Shown in pieces: positions 12,650 through 24,879 of a stretch of DNA of 64,000 bases. The DNA lies in the NCBI GenBank assembly GCA_907163375.1, contig CAJQUW010008619.1:62001-126000 (forward strand), in the 5' to 3' direction. The notes under the pieces are model-generated. The model was not told where the DNA came from. It searched no databases and worked only from the letters and a program-made list of their open reading frames with translations. How positions within the stretch are numbered: the stretch's first letter is position 1; every line of letters starts with the position of its first letter. A program made the translations under genes and the position numbers. This stretch comes from Prostheceraeus crozeri (lineage: Eukaryota > Platyhelminthes > Polycladida > Euryleptidae).

Positions 12650-14243
12650 TTGAATGGAAAGGCATCAATGGCCAATTGAATCGCACTTCTACTAGGACCC
12701 AGCTTCAATCAAATGAAGTTCTGGAATTGAATGAGAAATTTCATGCCTCCTTTACCCCACCCTGTCTTCCTGATTTTCGTGACACTCGGTCTAACCCTGC
12801 CACTATGAATTTGAAGGTTGACGTTTCTCAGGTTTTCAACCTGATTAAATTGAGCAAAGGCAATTCCTCTGGCCCAGATGGGGTTCCAGGTTATTTCTAT
12901 CGTTTTTTTGCCCACATTTTTGCCCATCCCCTTACTTCATAATCAACATCTCGTTGCAGAACGCAGTCTTCCCTTCATGTTGGAAACTGGCCAATATCAC
13001 ACCGCTTCCCAAAAATAAATCCGAGTATAGGCCCATATCTATTCTCCCTTTTCCCAGCAAAATCCTGGAGAAAGTTGTTCGGGATAAGGTTCTCTTGCCT
13101 TCTCTTCGTCGCGATTTGGATGCTCGACAATTTGGCTTTATACCCAAGCGTTTTGGTGGCTGCACCAATGCTTTGCTATCGGTTCGTTTGAGCATTCTCC
13201 AGCATATTTCTCGGAGTCCTTCGAAGCACTGCTGCCTTTTAGCTGTGGATTTCAAGAAGGCATTTGATTCCATTAGCCACTCAACTCTCCTAGAAACTTT
13301 AGTGCACAGATTTGACTGCAGTCCCCAGGTTGTTTCCATTATTTCCAGTTTCCTGTTGAATCGTTTTCAACGTGTTTCTTCCAATGGGTACATTGCTCCT
13401 TGGAAAGCCATCCCGAGTGGTGTTCCGCAAGGTTCCGTTCTTGGTCCTCTCCTTTTTGCCCTACTAGTTGACGACTTTCCCGAATTGCCTGATACCAAAG
13501 TAGTCATGTACGCTGATGACATTTCTCTCATTCAATTTAGAGATAATAATGACCCTTCAGATTTCCAGTCTGTTGTGGATGTTGTTGCTGCTTGGGCTTC
13601 TGATAAGAAACTGGTCATTAACGTTCAGAAAACGCATTTTATGGTTTTGTCCCGTTCGATCATGACGTATTGTCCCACATCGATTTCCATCAACAATTGT
13701 GATATTCCTCTTACTGATAGTGTAAATATTCTGGGTGTTGTGTTTTCCTCGGATCTCACTTGGGATCACTTTTTTCCTGCTTTGTACAGAAAATGCTGTA
13801 GGAGCCTTGCTCTTGTAAAGAAGTTGAAAAATAATTGTAACCACTCATCTCTGGTTTGGGACGCCTATTGTAGCCTAGTTTTTTGTCACATGACCTACTG
13901 CTGGCCAGTAATTTGTGATCTCCCTCAAAAATATTTCGCTAAACTTGAGCAATTGGACCGTTTGGCGAGACAATGGGCCAATCGGGTCAACCAGCCTAGC
14001 CTACGAACACGGTTGGACAAAACATGCTGCAACCTGATGAGTAAGATTGTGAAAAAACGTGAACATTCATCCCCTTTCCCAATTTTTCGTTGTAAGAAAC
14101 AATCCCCGCCTCAGACACTGTCGTTCCCTCCTACCGCTAAAGCGAAAGTCCAAATTGTATTCCAACTCATTTGTCAAATTTTCCACTCTGTCTTGAATTC
14201 GTCGCGTTGTTTGTCAACCTTCATGTACCGCTCTTTGTACTGA
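12650..14243 (+). pseudogene. LINE reverse transcriptase, one frameshift, N-terminus missing
   Basis: The first piece (to about 12938) has the linker before the RT palm, ending in a SSGPDGVPGYF-type motif 1. The downstream frame (429 codons from 12954) carries NKSEYRPISIL, motif A LAVDFKKAFDS (Asp at about residue 99), motif B SGVPQGSVLGPLLFALL and the catalytic box YADD at residues 186-189, then a thumb and C-terminal region. The two pieces are in different frames and join near 12940, so the gene is broken once but otherwise well preserved. The motifs fit the jockey/CR1 group of non-LTR elements. The exact clade needs a tree. Confidence 0.9.
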
Positions 14244-14283
14244 TGGAAATAAAGCATTATTATTATTATTATTATTATTATTA
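12650..14283 (+). mobile_element. 5'-truncated LINE (jockey/CR1-like group) with (TTA)n tail
   Basis: A reverse-transcriptase reading frame begins abruptly near 12650. It is followed by a stop at 14241-14243, an AATAAA-containing short 3' end, and a TTA microsatellite to about 14283, a usual terminus of 5'-truncated non-LTR elements. No endonuclease or ORF1 remains. One frameshift near 12935-12950 interrupts the RT. I could not find target-site duplications by eye. Confidence 0.85.
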
Positions 14284-14757
14284 ATACTTCAATATTCAGG
14301 AATAAAATTCATTTCTAAAACCCACGGACTTCTGAATATCTAGCATCTCGACTGAAAACTCTCCACTAACATCGATGTTTGTAACAACTTCAAGCTGAGT
14401 TTTCAATCTTGACTTAAGTCTCAATTCGATGGTACTAAATCCAATAAGCCTAATAGTTTTATTAATGCAATACAAATGGCAAGTGTGGAAGTAGTTTGAT
14501 AAGTTTAGCCTGTAATAGCACTAGGAATGAATCGACATTTCTACATACATTTCTATTATAAACATAGAGCGCGCGAATGTACAAATGATCTACGTCTACT
14601 GCATGTTTGAAAATATTCCCTGAGAAAGTCATCAAGGTCATGTATGTAGTGTATCCACATGGCCGGTACGCTCAAACTTAGAATTGAGTCCGTCAAGGCA
14701 TGCGACATCTGCATAGCATAGATACAGTGAACTCAGTCCATAGAGTAATTATATATG
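14284..14757. other. No feature recognised
   Basis: AT-rich DNA between the LINE tail and the first copy of the 0.8-kb repeat. Confidence 0.6.
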
Positions 14758-15542
14758 GGTGAAGTGTCGACTCAAAAACATCTGAATACAGTAAAATTTG
14801 TTCAATAAAAGTATTCAGTTTTTTACGAAGATTACGTTCGTGTGGTCCAAAACATTATCTGAGCAGTTTTTAAAAAGTTAAATTTTTGCAAATTTATATA
14901 CTACCGACATGAAACCACTTTATAAGTAGTGTGAAACATGTTGCATATCAAAAGGAATGAATATTTGCCAATAGGCATCTTAATCAAGCGGAAATTAACC
15001 TGATTATCAAGAGACTTTCATGAACCGCATTATAATGGAATTCTTCAGGAAGGTGAGATCTTATTGTGTTTTGGCTGAAATTTCAAGTTTTCAATTCAAT
15101 TTTCATCGGGATGATTTTCTGATTTACTAAATCTATGTTTCATTTCTTGAATCTGAATAGTGATAAGAACACCTTTACATCTTTAAAGTTAATTGAAATC
15201 GCTGCTTTTAATTATGTTATTTTGCTCTGCCAGTGGCAGGTTGCTTGTGACATGATCACGCTCAAGTTCAGAATGAAAGCAATAGCAACCTATCGAATTG
15301 TGAACTCAACAAACTTTACTTCTCCAAGGTTGTCATGACACGGAGGATCTGTAAAATACTATCATTCCCTCAACATTACTATCATGATCAGTCAATTCCG
15401 TGGTAACTTCTTCAAAACTTCAAAAGTCTGCATATCTCACATTTGGAAACAATGCCCAACTGTGTTCACCTCGAGTTCATCTGATAAAATCGAAACTGTA
15501 TACACATTGGGGATTTAACAAATGCTGAGTTGCTACTTTACC
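14758..15542 (+). mobile_element. Non-autonomous TIR element, copy 1 (pair of 28998-29796)
   Basis: Closely similar along its whole length to 28998-29796 in the same orientation. The start GGTGAAGTGTCGACTC and the reverse complement of the end GGTAAAGTAGCAACTC form short terminal inverted repeats. No transposase motif is encoded; a 67-codon frame inside is not conserved in the sister copy. No TA dinucleotide flanks this copy, so its ends have changed or the insertion is older. Confidence 0.8.
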
Positions 15543-16339
15543 TTATTCTATGGCTCAGTCCTCATGTTCTGATGTAGTTGCACAGACTTCATGAGCAGGA
15601 CAGAGTCATCATTGAATATCAAATTTATTGCATTTCATATCAATGCTAGCGCGCTCATCCAAAACTGAATGCTGATCATGAACTGAAAAGCATTGCTAGC
15701 AGACTTCTGAACGCTATTCATTACATGTATAGAAGTGAATATCTACAATTTGCAGATACGGGCGCTAACAGGATCGAATGACCTGTACCATCAAACGATC
15801 GCTGTGGAAATCACTGTATTAGACGTTTTAGACTTCTTCTAAAGGACACTTTCTTCACTAACTTCTCAAGACAGCAGCGATGAGGAAAAGTCTGCAGACG
15901 GAAATTATTCACAGACTTTCCTTTGAAGTTGTCCGACAAAGTAATCTCGTGAGTACCATTTCCGATCTTTGTGCTAATCATATTCATAATTTCAGAGAAA
16001 GAATGAATCATTCGTGCTTACACTGTTATTCAGTGTCAGAAGTACCGAGCAGATACAGGAATGTTCGAATCATGACGCACTGGGGTGCAGCCCCTTGTGG
16101 CACTCCAATTTCTGACCGTCAGACCAGTGAAGACAAGGCGAAATTGTACATAGTACAATATGTACAAAAAGAAAAATTAGGGACATAGTTAAAATCATCG
16201 GCTTCTATTGCATAGACCCCGATAAGAACAATGAAAGTTAGGCATTCAAAATGCTTCAGTAAACACCACCCTCAAATAAGCATCAGAGTTTGCTTGTCTC
16301 GAATATGCTTTATAATTATGTACAGCATACATTGCTAAC
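15543..16339. other. No gene recognised
   Basis: AT-rich DNA with only unconvincing short frames, including a 102-codon one at 15880-16188 without motifs. Confidence 0.5.
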
Positions 16340-17060
16340 TCAGTCTTGTGCACTTCCTGCAATGGATGGACGCATAAGCGGTGTAGTGGCGTGACTGGTG
16401 GTGTAGTGGCGTGGCAGTTTATAAGTGATTCGGACTGCGCTCACTTGGAAGTCAGCGGTGACCGGCTCCAAACAGTCAAAAACTTCTGTTAACTTGGGGA
16501 CATGCTGGACGAAGGTGGGGGCGTTGTCGGTGCAGTTCAGACTCGAATTCGATGTGTTAGGAGCAAGTTCAGAGAACTCGCGCGCTTTTTGACAACCAAA
16601 GCACCAAATTTAAGAACAAAAGCAAAGATTTAAGAAGCATGTATCAGAATGTATGTTCTACGGCAGTGAAACGTGGGCCATGACAAAGGAATCATTAAGG
16701 CGATTTGAAGCCAACCACATGAGAATGGCACGTTGGATGTATGGTGTCTCTCCTCAAGACCGGACCTCAAATGAGGAAGTGAGAAGAAGGCTCGGGTTAG
16801 AGGAAATTGGTGACGTCGTACGGAGAAGGCGTCTGCGTTGGTTCGGACATGTCACCAGAATGAATGAGAACTGTTGGACAAGTCGAGTGCAATGTATGGA
16901 CGTGGCAGGGCGAAGACCAGTTATGGAGAAACAACGTCGACGAAGATCTTCTTCGACTTCTGGGACTTGTCCCCAACGATGCCAAGTGGTGAGGAGCCGT
17001 AAGGAGAAATCGTCGGACCCAATCAAGTTAAAGCAAACGACGCTAAATGGATTGAGTGAG
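16340..17060 (+). pseudogene. LINE polyprotein C-terminal part, several stops and frameshifts
   Basis: Blocks visible in order: CTSCNGWTHKRCSGV (finger, about 16350-16395), LGDMLDEGGG preceded by a stop, TRIRCVRSKFRELARFL, then from 16653 FYGSETWAMTKE, RTSNEEVRRRLGL and RRRRLRWFGHVTRM. After a frameshift near 16920 the frame continues with DEDLLRLLGL and NDAKW. The in-frame stops and at least one frameshift make it non-functional. The function in the intact element is nucleic-acid binding behind the reverse transcriptase. The assignment rests on remembered family motifs. Confidence 0.75.
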
Positions 17061-17067
17061 TGAGTGA
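16340..17067 (+). mobile_element. LINE 3' region with Cys/His finger, GAGT tail
   Basis: A 5'-truncated non-LTR element. It starts in a Cys/His finger after the RT domain and ends at a (TGAG)n microsatellite at about 17050-17067. The translated blocks match, in order, the C-terminal part of a LINE type common in many invertebrates and fish. The second copy of this 3' end, with the same tail, is at 35554-35822. Confidence 0.8.
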
Positions 17068-17359
17068 ACATAATACACACAAGGCCCACCAGCTATGAAC
17101 TGTGCCATGAAAATAAATTATTGAACACTGACAGATACTAGATAGCATTTATAGACAGATACAAAATATGTACAAAAACATCCTTTTAGAAAATTAAGTG
17201 AATATCAGCGGTATTCATTAAAAATATCTATTACTAAAAATAACTCGCTACTGACAATTCGTCTATGTTAACATGCCAGCAATATATTCGTTTCAAAAAG
17301 AAGTCGGGGACGTTTGTACGAAGAAACGCAGTGCAACAGAAACAATGTTGTCTACACAG
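17068..17359. other. No feature recognised
   Basis: AT-rich DNA without a recognisable gene or repeat. Confidence 0.6.
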
Positions 17360-17781
17360 TACTGTATGTATATCCTTTACTTATTAACGCCGGTCTCCAA
17401 TAGAAGCCGGGGGTAAATGTGATAATAATTAAATAAACTGTAAGTGGTATCTCAATTAGGAATTTCTGATCTTGACATACAGTGTAATTGATAAGAGCAT
17501 TCCGGCATAAGTGGCGATACTATAGCATAAGTAATAATAAGATTACAAAGAAGCGAATAAATTATGCGCGCGTAAATAAATATGTAAAATATGCTGATAA
17601 GTACGAATACGCATAATAGTATAAATACCGATCACGTGGAAGAATGAATGCGTCGATAAAAAAATCATTTGGTGGAGATGCATGTATGCTTGCTGTGCGA
17701 GGTCGCATAGTCCCTTATAGACCTTTGAAAAAGTCTTAGTGACGAGCCCACGCTTGAGCGTTTATTAGAAGATATGCGGTA
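17360..17781. mobile_element. Decayed MITE related to the 31.2-kb element
   Basis: The right end read inward is TACCGCATATCTTCTAATAA, almost the same as the left end at 31245. The left end keeps TATATCCTTTACTTATTAAC and an inner CCAATAGAAGCCGGGGG block. These reproduce the TIR and the inner GTTCTATTAGA theme of the element at 31245-31969. It is much decayed on the left, so that boundary is approximate. Confidence 0.5.
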
Positions 17782-18499
17782 TACGTGCAAGCTCTAACAA
17801 TCTTTTAATGTTGGCTCTATAGATGTCCGTTGCCAGGATCATCAATGAAGTACAAAAAGTTCTCTTTCTGACCACCATCGGGCTGTCTATTCATAGTTTT
17901 GAATACAATATCGGTAGGCCTACATCGACTTCCTGATCGAGGTTGAATTGATGAGCTTGACCGATAGGTTGCGTGATTCTTAAACTTGTGCGTCTAGTCT
18001 AAGGAAATCGACATTCCCAATGCTTGTTGAACAGATAAGAATTCTTTGCTTGTCATGAAGTCAAGTCTGTTGAATGCAAGTGTCCGCGTAGGGCTGCAGC
18101 TCTTTCACGAATAAGACGTATGCAGATTGAAACAAAATTTAACGACACAAAAGGTTTATCGTTCATGTCCACAAATGACCTATTGATGAATGAAACCGTT
18201 AAGTCACAACTCACCCACACTTAATTCAGAAATTGATCATTCAAGTTTCATTAGTCTCATTACTGTTGTAAAGTGAAATTTTTCCAATGTCTGAGGCTGA
18301 TTTCACCGAGAGGACAAGCATAAACGCATGGTTTAGTGTTAATCACGTTTCACAGCTGATTCTGAGATGACCTTGAAAGTGACTATTATGAGTGGGAAAG
18401 TTGGGTGCATTCGGAATAGTTTTTGCTTTACTTATTTCTGCATTTGAATGGCTAAGTAAAATTGGGTGACCAGAACCAATGTGTTTTGAGCAAATACTA
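17782..18499. other. No gene recognised
   Basis: AT-rich DNA. I see no motif or repeat end. Confidence 0.55.
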
Positions 18500-18650
18500 T
18501 CAAGTGCAGGATGATACACCTGCAACCTACCACAGTACATCTTACCCCCATCCTCAAGGACCTTCGTTGGCTGCGGGTGAGAGAACCTATTGAATGAAGT
18601 TGAATACTCAGACATGTCCCTTCGTATCTAGCATACAATCTCATTCTTTA
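18500..18650 (+). pseudogene. LINE reverse-transcriptase C-terminal scrap
   Basis: One plus-strand frame reads LTPILKDLRWLRVREPIE, then two stops, then RHVPSYLA. This matches the conserved block after the RT domain of CR1/L2-like LINEs (pattern TPxLxxLHWLPVxxRI, later APSYL). Only about 50 residues survive. Confidence 0.65.
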
Positions 18651-19169
18651 CTTAATCGACACTTCCAAACAGAAGTCGCCTGCGTTGTGCAATTTTGGAG
18701 ACTGTCGGCAGCGGCGTGTCTCCTGTTGCAGCTGGAATGGACTATCGTTGAAACCCAGGAGGAGGCCTTTATGCTCTTTCTTTTGTAAGGTTATTTTCTT
18801 TTATCGATGAATTGAAATCTTTGCGGATTACATCATGTTGTACAGCTGCGACCTCCGCACGACATTTCCAGATACAAGGAGGGAGGAGAGGCTGTATAAT
18901 TGTTATCGATTTTGGTGGAGTTTGCAATGACACTGTGAGATGTTTTCAAAGAAACTCTTCTTTTACTGTGTATCTTCATTTTCAACTTTGAAGGTGTACA
19001 TGCGCGCTCACATGAATCATCAATAATTCACTCAAGATATCTAATTAGACGAAAGCTAAATGCTTCCAATCCAATATATATGATCCTTCATATCCTTCCC
19101 CGTTAATTCAGGAGAAATCTGAATATATTCCTATCTCTTCTGTAGACTTGTCAGAAACAACGAATGAAA
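18651..19169. other. No gene recognised
   Basis: AT-rich DNA without recognised features. Confidence 0.55.
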
Positions 19170-19255
19170 TGAGAAGAACAGCAGATCAAATTGCCAAGCA
19201 AAAGATGTGCGGATGATGGGAATCGAGGCTATGACCAATGAACTGCGACCGATAT
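19170..19255 (-). mobile_element. tRNA-derived SINE family 1, partial copy
   Basis: The reverse complement has a B-box-like CCTCGATTCCC followed by CCGCACATCTTTTGCTTGGC and AATTTGATC, the family 1 tail. Most of the A-box half is too decayed to see. Confidence 0.65.
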
Positions 19256-19439
19256 CAAATGGCTGGATCATGTCTTCACCATCACACAGCAGTTGTCATG
19301 GCAATTATAATCAGTGAGCAAATTTTGTTCAATATTGTGACTTCCAATTTTAAGACAAGTAGCGAGGATTGATGTCCACCAGAGCATCCGAAACCATTTA
19401 TCATAAATTTAATCAACATTGAGTAAATTGAGATAAACT

Positions 19440-19480
19440 GTGGATCAATTTGCAAAACAAAAGATGTGCGGAGAATAATA
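19440..19480 (-). mobile_element. SINE family 1 tail fragment
   Basis: The reverse complement reads CCGCACATCTTTTGTTTTGC then AAATTGATCC, only the 3' tail of SINE family 1. Confidence 0.6.
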
Positions 19481-19538
19481 GCAATAATAAGTCTATATAT
19501 CATAATCACATCATGATAAGTCTATGACAGATACTTAG

Positions 19539-19742
19539 TGGTCTCCACAGCACACTGGCTAAGTGCATGGCCTACGGAGATTTTTTTGTTCAGAAGTTGA
19601 GTCCCGAAAGTGTCACTGGAAGTCGTCAGGAAAGGCATCCGGACCAAAAGATCACACCGCTTCAGATTAGAAGTATGACTATGTCAGTACCATCCAAGCC
19701 CCCAGAGTGGGGAAGTAGTGACGTTAAACCATCATTTTTTTA
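19539..19742 (+). mobile_element. SINE family 2, near full length
   Basis: It starts at the tRNA-like head GGTCTCCACAGCACACTGG and runs through the shared centre (CCCGAAAGTGTCACTGG and GGAAAGGCATCCGGACC). It ends at GTGACGTTAAACCATCAT plus a T run. Relatives in this window lie at 25413-28147 (split), 36565-36755, 39419-39525, 54922-55030 and 57178-57330. The GCATCCGG centre and GACGTTAAAC end resemble SINEs known from molluscs and other invertebrates, but I cannot confirm the family. Confidence 0.8.
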
Positions 19743-21027
19743 TAAATGTTTAATGCTTAATTCACCATCAAATGGAAATCCACTAGTGCACACAGAACAA
19801 TGTGTACCTACATAATAATGTCTTCGTCAAATAAGTGCCATATTTTCTCAAAAAGATGGTGTACTTAAATGAACAGACTTTACAACTTTCATTACATAAT
19901 CACTGCCATTGGAATATGAACACATGTAAGTAAATATAAGTAGCAGTGGCATCCTCTAACTTCATGATATTACATTGGGTTAATTAAGTCGAACAATTTG
20001 TAATTGCTTAATTGTAATTATAGGCATATATAGTTAACAACAAAGCAAATCTTCGATTTACGCAATTTCGCAGTTGCCATACAAAAAATGAACCTCACAT
20101 TCTGCTTCGGACGGAGCCTAATCTAAGGCTCTTGAACTATTCATGGCTGAGAAATATGGTGCTTTCACTGACATATTAAACAAAAACAGGCGCACGATAA
20201 TATGCCGAATGATAATATTTATCATGAATTCATAGAAAACAGATCCAGTTCCATATGGTGAAATGCTCAGCGGTTTGACTGTCTTTGTATGTCCAACATC
20301 GTATCAACATTTTAATCCATTTCAAAGCATTCAGCATCAAATGAAAATTTCCTTACGATTTTTTTGCTTTGTTTGCTTTGACAACCGTTTCTATGGTAGA
20401 AGTATCAAATTCTACCTCGTTGTGTTTTCCTTTTTCAGACGTGAATCAACAACTCGAATGATTGATTTTTATTCGACTAAACACAAATAATTCAAAACGC
20501 TACGTGGCCGTCGATCAACATTGTTGCTTCCTGCTCAAATTGTCGATGACAACTGTTTTCACTACGTGTTTTCCCATCTGTGTTTTTCAAATCAACTCGT
20601 TCGCCTGTCGCCTACTTATCAGCCTTTAATTCAACCTCTAGGCTACGAATCAATTACGTGAAGTCTCTGAGCAGTATCTGAAGGACGAGCGTGTCACCAG
20701 ACAACCTCTCGTCCTGTCTAAACTGCTCCCTCTACGAAACTCCATTTACGTTGAATGAAGGCAACTGAAGATAATATGTTATAAAATTAAAATCACAAGA
20801 TAAAGCTGTCGCGTCTGACCATACGTGCAATAGTCTACAATTTTGTTGCTGTCTCGCTATCGATTTATAGGGAAAAAAGAGATAATAAATAGAAATTCGC
20901 TTCGAAATTCTTATTCTTGGGCTTCCGGTATGACCAACAACAGATGTGATTGCCATCAAATAAATCTTATTTAGTTTAATCATTCCGAGTTCAATTCTTC
21001 CATAATAGTCGATTTGGTGCATGTATA
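19743..21027. other. No gene recognised
   Basis: AT-rich DNA. A 75-codon Phe-rich frame at 20263-20490 has no motif. Confidence 0.5.
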
Positions 21028-22125
21028 CCGTATAGCAGTGGTAGGCAACGCGTGGCCCGCCACCGCTTCTCATATCTAGTGGCCCGCGGACATTATTTGA
21101 ATCGATGGTGTGAAAATGACTCACTCCGACTTCGACCTTTGGGGTGCATCTAAGGGTGAGGGATCCTCTTTAGAACTTGCAAAACCATTAATTAACAACT
21201 AAATAAGCAATATGATGGCACAAAAAACAAGAATTCACATTCGAATTATTCAACCATGTTCCTTTCGTAATGAATATCTTCTCGTATAAGCGCAAAATGG
21301 TCATCACCTGAGCGAGTTTAGGTTAAGTCACGTAGTATTCGATGCCCTGAAGTTGTCCTCTCCTTCCAGCATTTCATTCATAGTTTTCATCTTTTCATGA
21401 CACATCGACATCATTTGTAAATATTCCATACTATTCACACATTGTAATAACGAATGTGGATCTACATGTACGTGTTCTCATCATTATTTTTGTATATTAT
21501 CAGTGCCCTCATTGACTTGTTAATTTCATTTGTTATCATTTTATCACCCCAGAAACGTGTTTTCAATTTGAGAATAAACGTTCTGATATTCTGATATTCT
21601 GATATCCTGCTGAGCATGTTTCTCTACGTCATAAACCACGCCTAAATGACCCTAGAAAGAGACTGTATTAAGTATATATATATGTAGCATGATCAATAGT
21701 TGTAGCAAAATTAATTGTATCTTGTGCGGCTTTCAGGTGGACATTTGCACTGTACTTACAGACCGTACCGTTGTTTTTCGATGAAATAAGGTACGAGAAA
21801 TGTCGGTCAAATCACCAAAAGAGTCAAATTATCCGTTTAAGTACACAAAGGAAAAGCTTCCATGGTTTTTTATAGGCCTATTCACTCTTCAATACTCTCA
21901 TGAATTGTAGAAATTAAATTATGATTCCTTAATATTAAACAAATTAGTTGCGCACAATACTGCTGTATACATTTACATGTAAAATTTTTGTCATGCAGTA
22001 CGACCATTATACGGTACAGCAGCCATCTGTGCAAGTACGGAATAAAAGAATATTAAGCCTGTACTACTGCCTTTTAAAATTGGTGGCCCGCTATCCCAGC
22101 TTGGTTGCCCACCACTTCCGTATAG
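21028..22125. mobile_element. Non-autonomous hAT element, 8-bp target duplication
   Basis: CCGTATAG at 21028-21035 and 22118-22125 flanks 1082 bp. The termini are CAGTGGTAGGCAAC on the left and AAGTGGTGGGCAAC on the right read inward, followed on both sides by a GTGGCCCGC-like block. These ends and the 8-bp duplication are typical of hAT elements. Inside there is no transposase. A region around 21350-21605 looks like a LINE 3' end with a repeated TTCTGATA tail, probably an insertion into the element. Confidence 0.9.
21350..21605 (+). mobile_element. Probable LINE 3' end with (TTCTGATA)n tail
   Basis: Non-coding DNA ending in GAGAATAAACG, then three to four copies of the octamer TTCTGATA at 21580-21605. 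Short 3' repeats after an AATAAA-like signal are usual for CR1-like LINEs. The 5' boundary is a guess, and no RT motif is left. Confidence 0.5.
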
Positions 22126-22353
22126 CATGTGATCAGAATGGTACATGACACAATAATGAATCTAGTGCTTGGTCGTGCCGCATAAGCATTGCGATGACTG
22201 AGCTTACTTCCCAGCTGGCAACCCATTTTCTTGATTTCTCCAGGAACAATACGTATTTCGACTTTGTGAATTGCTAGAAGTCTTGTATACACCGATCAAT
22301 GCCAATACATAAGCCAAAAAGTTATACGTATTGTATTCTTGACTTGTATTTCA
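22126..22353. other. Spacer between two TIR elements
   Basis: Short AT-rich spacer without features. Confidence 0.6.
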
Positions 22354-22590
22354 TAGTGTTGTGCAGCAAAATTACCCACTCCTGTCAACTGTCCACTCCT
22401 GCACTCTGTTAAGCTTTGCTTCTTTTACATTATTCTGACCATTCTTATGAGACTGAAATGCCTGTTCAGTCTTGTTGTCTTTGTCGTTGTTGTAGTCTTG
22501 TTGTCAAGTTTATATTAATAAATGTGCAATGAAGATGTTCGCACCTTTTTTTGCAAATTTGATGGTGGACAATTTTGCTGCACATCACTG
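22354..22590. mobile_element. 237-bp MITE
   Basis: The left end TAGTGTTGTGCAGCAAAATT matches the right end read inward, CAGTGATGTGCAGCAAAATT, with two or three differences, and the match extends to CCCAC/TCCAC. The interior is non-coding and T-rich. No clear target duplication was found. The CAGTG start suggests a hAT origin. Confidence 0.7.
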
Positions 22591-24879
22591 TTTATAATAA
22601 TTATATCAAAATGATTGCAGTACTCTTCATACCAAATCCCCTCTTCTGGAAACTCATCGGCAAATATTTGTAACTTGGGCTTTGATTAGGCGATAGCCAA
22701 GCCAGATTCCTTGGAAATCCTCTCTCTCAATTTTTCCTAATTGTTTTTCATTTAGACTTCTTGTCAGTGACCGACTTCAGTGAGAATGCCGCTAAACATA
22801 TACAGTGAACCTGTACGTACAACTACAAGAATCACAGCACTTTTCGGAAGTACAGTTCGACTATCAACGAAGCAGCTTCCCAAATAGTCGAAGTGCTGAA
22901 TCTCTAGTTTGTATGAATATCTTGGACTGCTCGAGTGACAGTGATGAGGGAAGGACTTGTTAATTGCACAACAAAGTTTGAATCTTTTACCGGTAAATAG
23001 ATTTTCGAATTTTTTGATGTTATTATCTAGGCGCACATAACCATCTATATCTTTCATCAAGATGCCATGCATCAAACCGCTCATTTGTTTAATTCAGTAG
23101 TTTGTGACAGTGAATGTATGTTTATGCATTTCATGTAGGAACGGATACTCATTTCTTCTTATAATCATTCATGTAGGCATACAGTATACACTAGGACATG
23201 CATTTTCTTATAAACAGTCTCAGTAGGGAATTCAATTAAGTCACAGTTTTGCTTGTTGATTGAGCCCAATTTAAGTCTCTAGACTCTTATCGGCGCCACT
23301 CAAAGCCTTTGCTTTGAAATTGAGGAAAACATAAGAAAAACTATGGTCTTCAATATGAAGACACGATAATTTTCTTTCATTAAATACCTGTAAAGCGATT
23401 ACACAACGACAAAAGGGACTTACATAGCGGTAGTAATCTGTGATCAAAACTCGGCATTGGATGACCAGCTGAGATCGAGATGGGTGATTGGACAGTTTGC
23501 TAGAGGAGTAGGAATGCGACTTGGCAAATGTTCGCCGTACTTGGTCGCTGAAACTCCTTGAGAACTGTTTGTAACACTGATACGAGACACGTAGTCAAAA
23601 TGAAATTGTAATAGGACATTCAATAACATTTCTGATACTTTCAACGGATGCTTTGAAAACTTGGTGCTCAAATTATTTCCAAATCGAACTTCCAACACAA
23701 TTTTACTGGACACTGAGGCTGCAACTGTGTCGTGAAAAGTCGGTCTCTCTTGCAGATTTTTAATAAAAAATATTTTTGCGGCTATATCAGAGAGAGTGCC
23801 ATTAATCTTCCATCTCTACATAGCTTCAACTTTACAAAGAGTACCACCGCCGATCTAGGGTATAAATAATCAAATGAATGTATTACTTTGCAGCAATGAC
23901 CGGGAAGAAATCATACCTGTAGTCTTGTAAAAAAGGAATGACATGGGAAGGAGGTTAATAAATGCGAAAAAAGCAAAACAATGAACTATCAATAAATTTC
24001 TAGCAAAGAAAAGAGTCGACGTTCAGCGTTCCTCACGAAGCAGAGGATGATTTGGTTCAATAATTTGCTTTGTGACTTCCTTACGAGACCTCACATCACA
24101 GACAGAAATGAAGTTATAAAAAGTGACATTTTTCATCAATTTCATCAAATTTGACACGGGTCATCTACCAATTTGAGGTGTTGTTTGACCTCACGCTATT
24201 CTTCAGTCCTTTCATGGTTTTCAATCACGAATTGAGTCATATTATCTCATCAGAGATTGTATTATCATCAAATATTTTCCAATAACTGCACATCAAAATT
24301 ACTTCGATATCAAATATATTTAAGTCATCTAATGTAGGCAACAATGTAAGAGTTCAAATTTTACATTGAAATTGATGATGCCAGTATGTCGGAGCTACTC
24401 TCTATATGCATTTCTTACAACAGTATGTGAATATCCTAATAATATCGAAACTAATGAATCAATGATCTCTGGTGACTGCGCGTTATTATTGACAGTCGGT
24501 ATTTCAGAAAGTGAATAAAATCAACTCAGATCCATTTGAAATCTCTTTAACTATACAGACATGAGAGCATTAGAAATTTAAACTCAGTTTATAACGCTTT
24601 CTCATAATGTTAATGCCGAAATTTCTCATAATTTCAATTGAGAAAAGTAATTGCTGTGATTCGATTGGCTTTTAACACATTTCTACGTTTTCTCATAATG
24701 CAGAAAGTACAGAAATCTATGTTGAAAAGACGAAGTCTATGAATACATGCAACACATACAAATTTATGAAACACTTTTGTATATGAATGCATCATAGAAA
24801 GCTACTAGAAATGCATCGTTGACTACTTTTAATGCTCTTGAACGAATTCATACGGAATAGGAGGTAGGGAGGTGGTTCT
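22591..24879. other. No gene recognised; unassigned ORFs
   Basis: AT-rich DNA. Two minus-strand frames stand out only by length (22764-23084 with 106 codons, 23444-23713 with 89 codons). TTCTCATAATG recurs three times between 24590 and 24710 without clear periodicity. Confidence 0.5.
23444..23713 (-). CDS. Unrecognised ORF, possible exon
   Basis: An 89-codon minus-strand frame. Its composition is somewhat less biased than its neighbours, with mixed hydrophobic and charged residues in the first half and a Ser/Pro/Thr-rich second half. I recognise no domain and see no decisive splice sites. It may be chance. Confidence 0.15.
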   Translation of the reverse strand: MSSKIVLEVRFGNNLSTKFSKHPLKVSEMLLNVLLQFHFDYVSRISVTNSSQGVSATKYGEHLPSRIPTPLANCPITHLDLSWSSNAEF

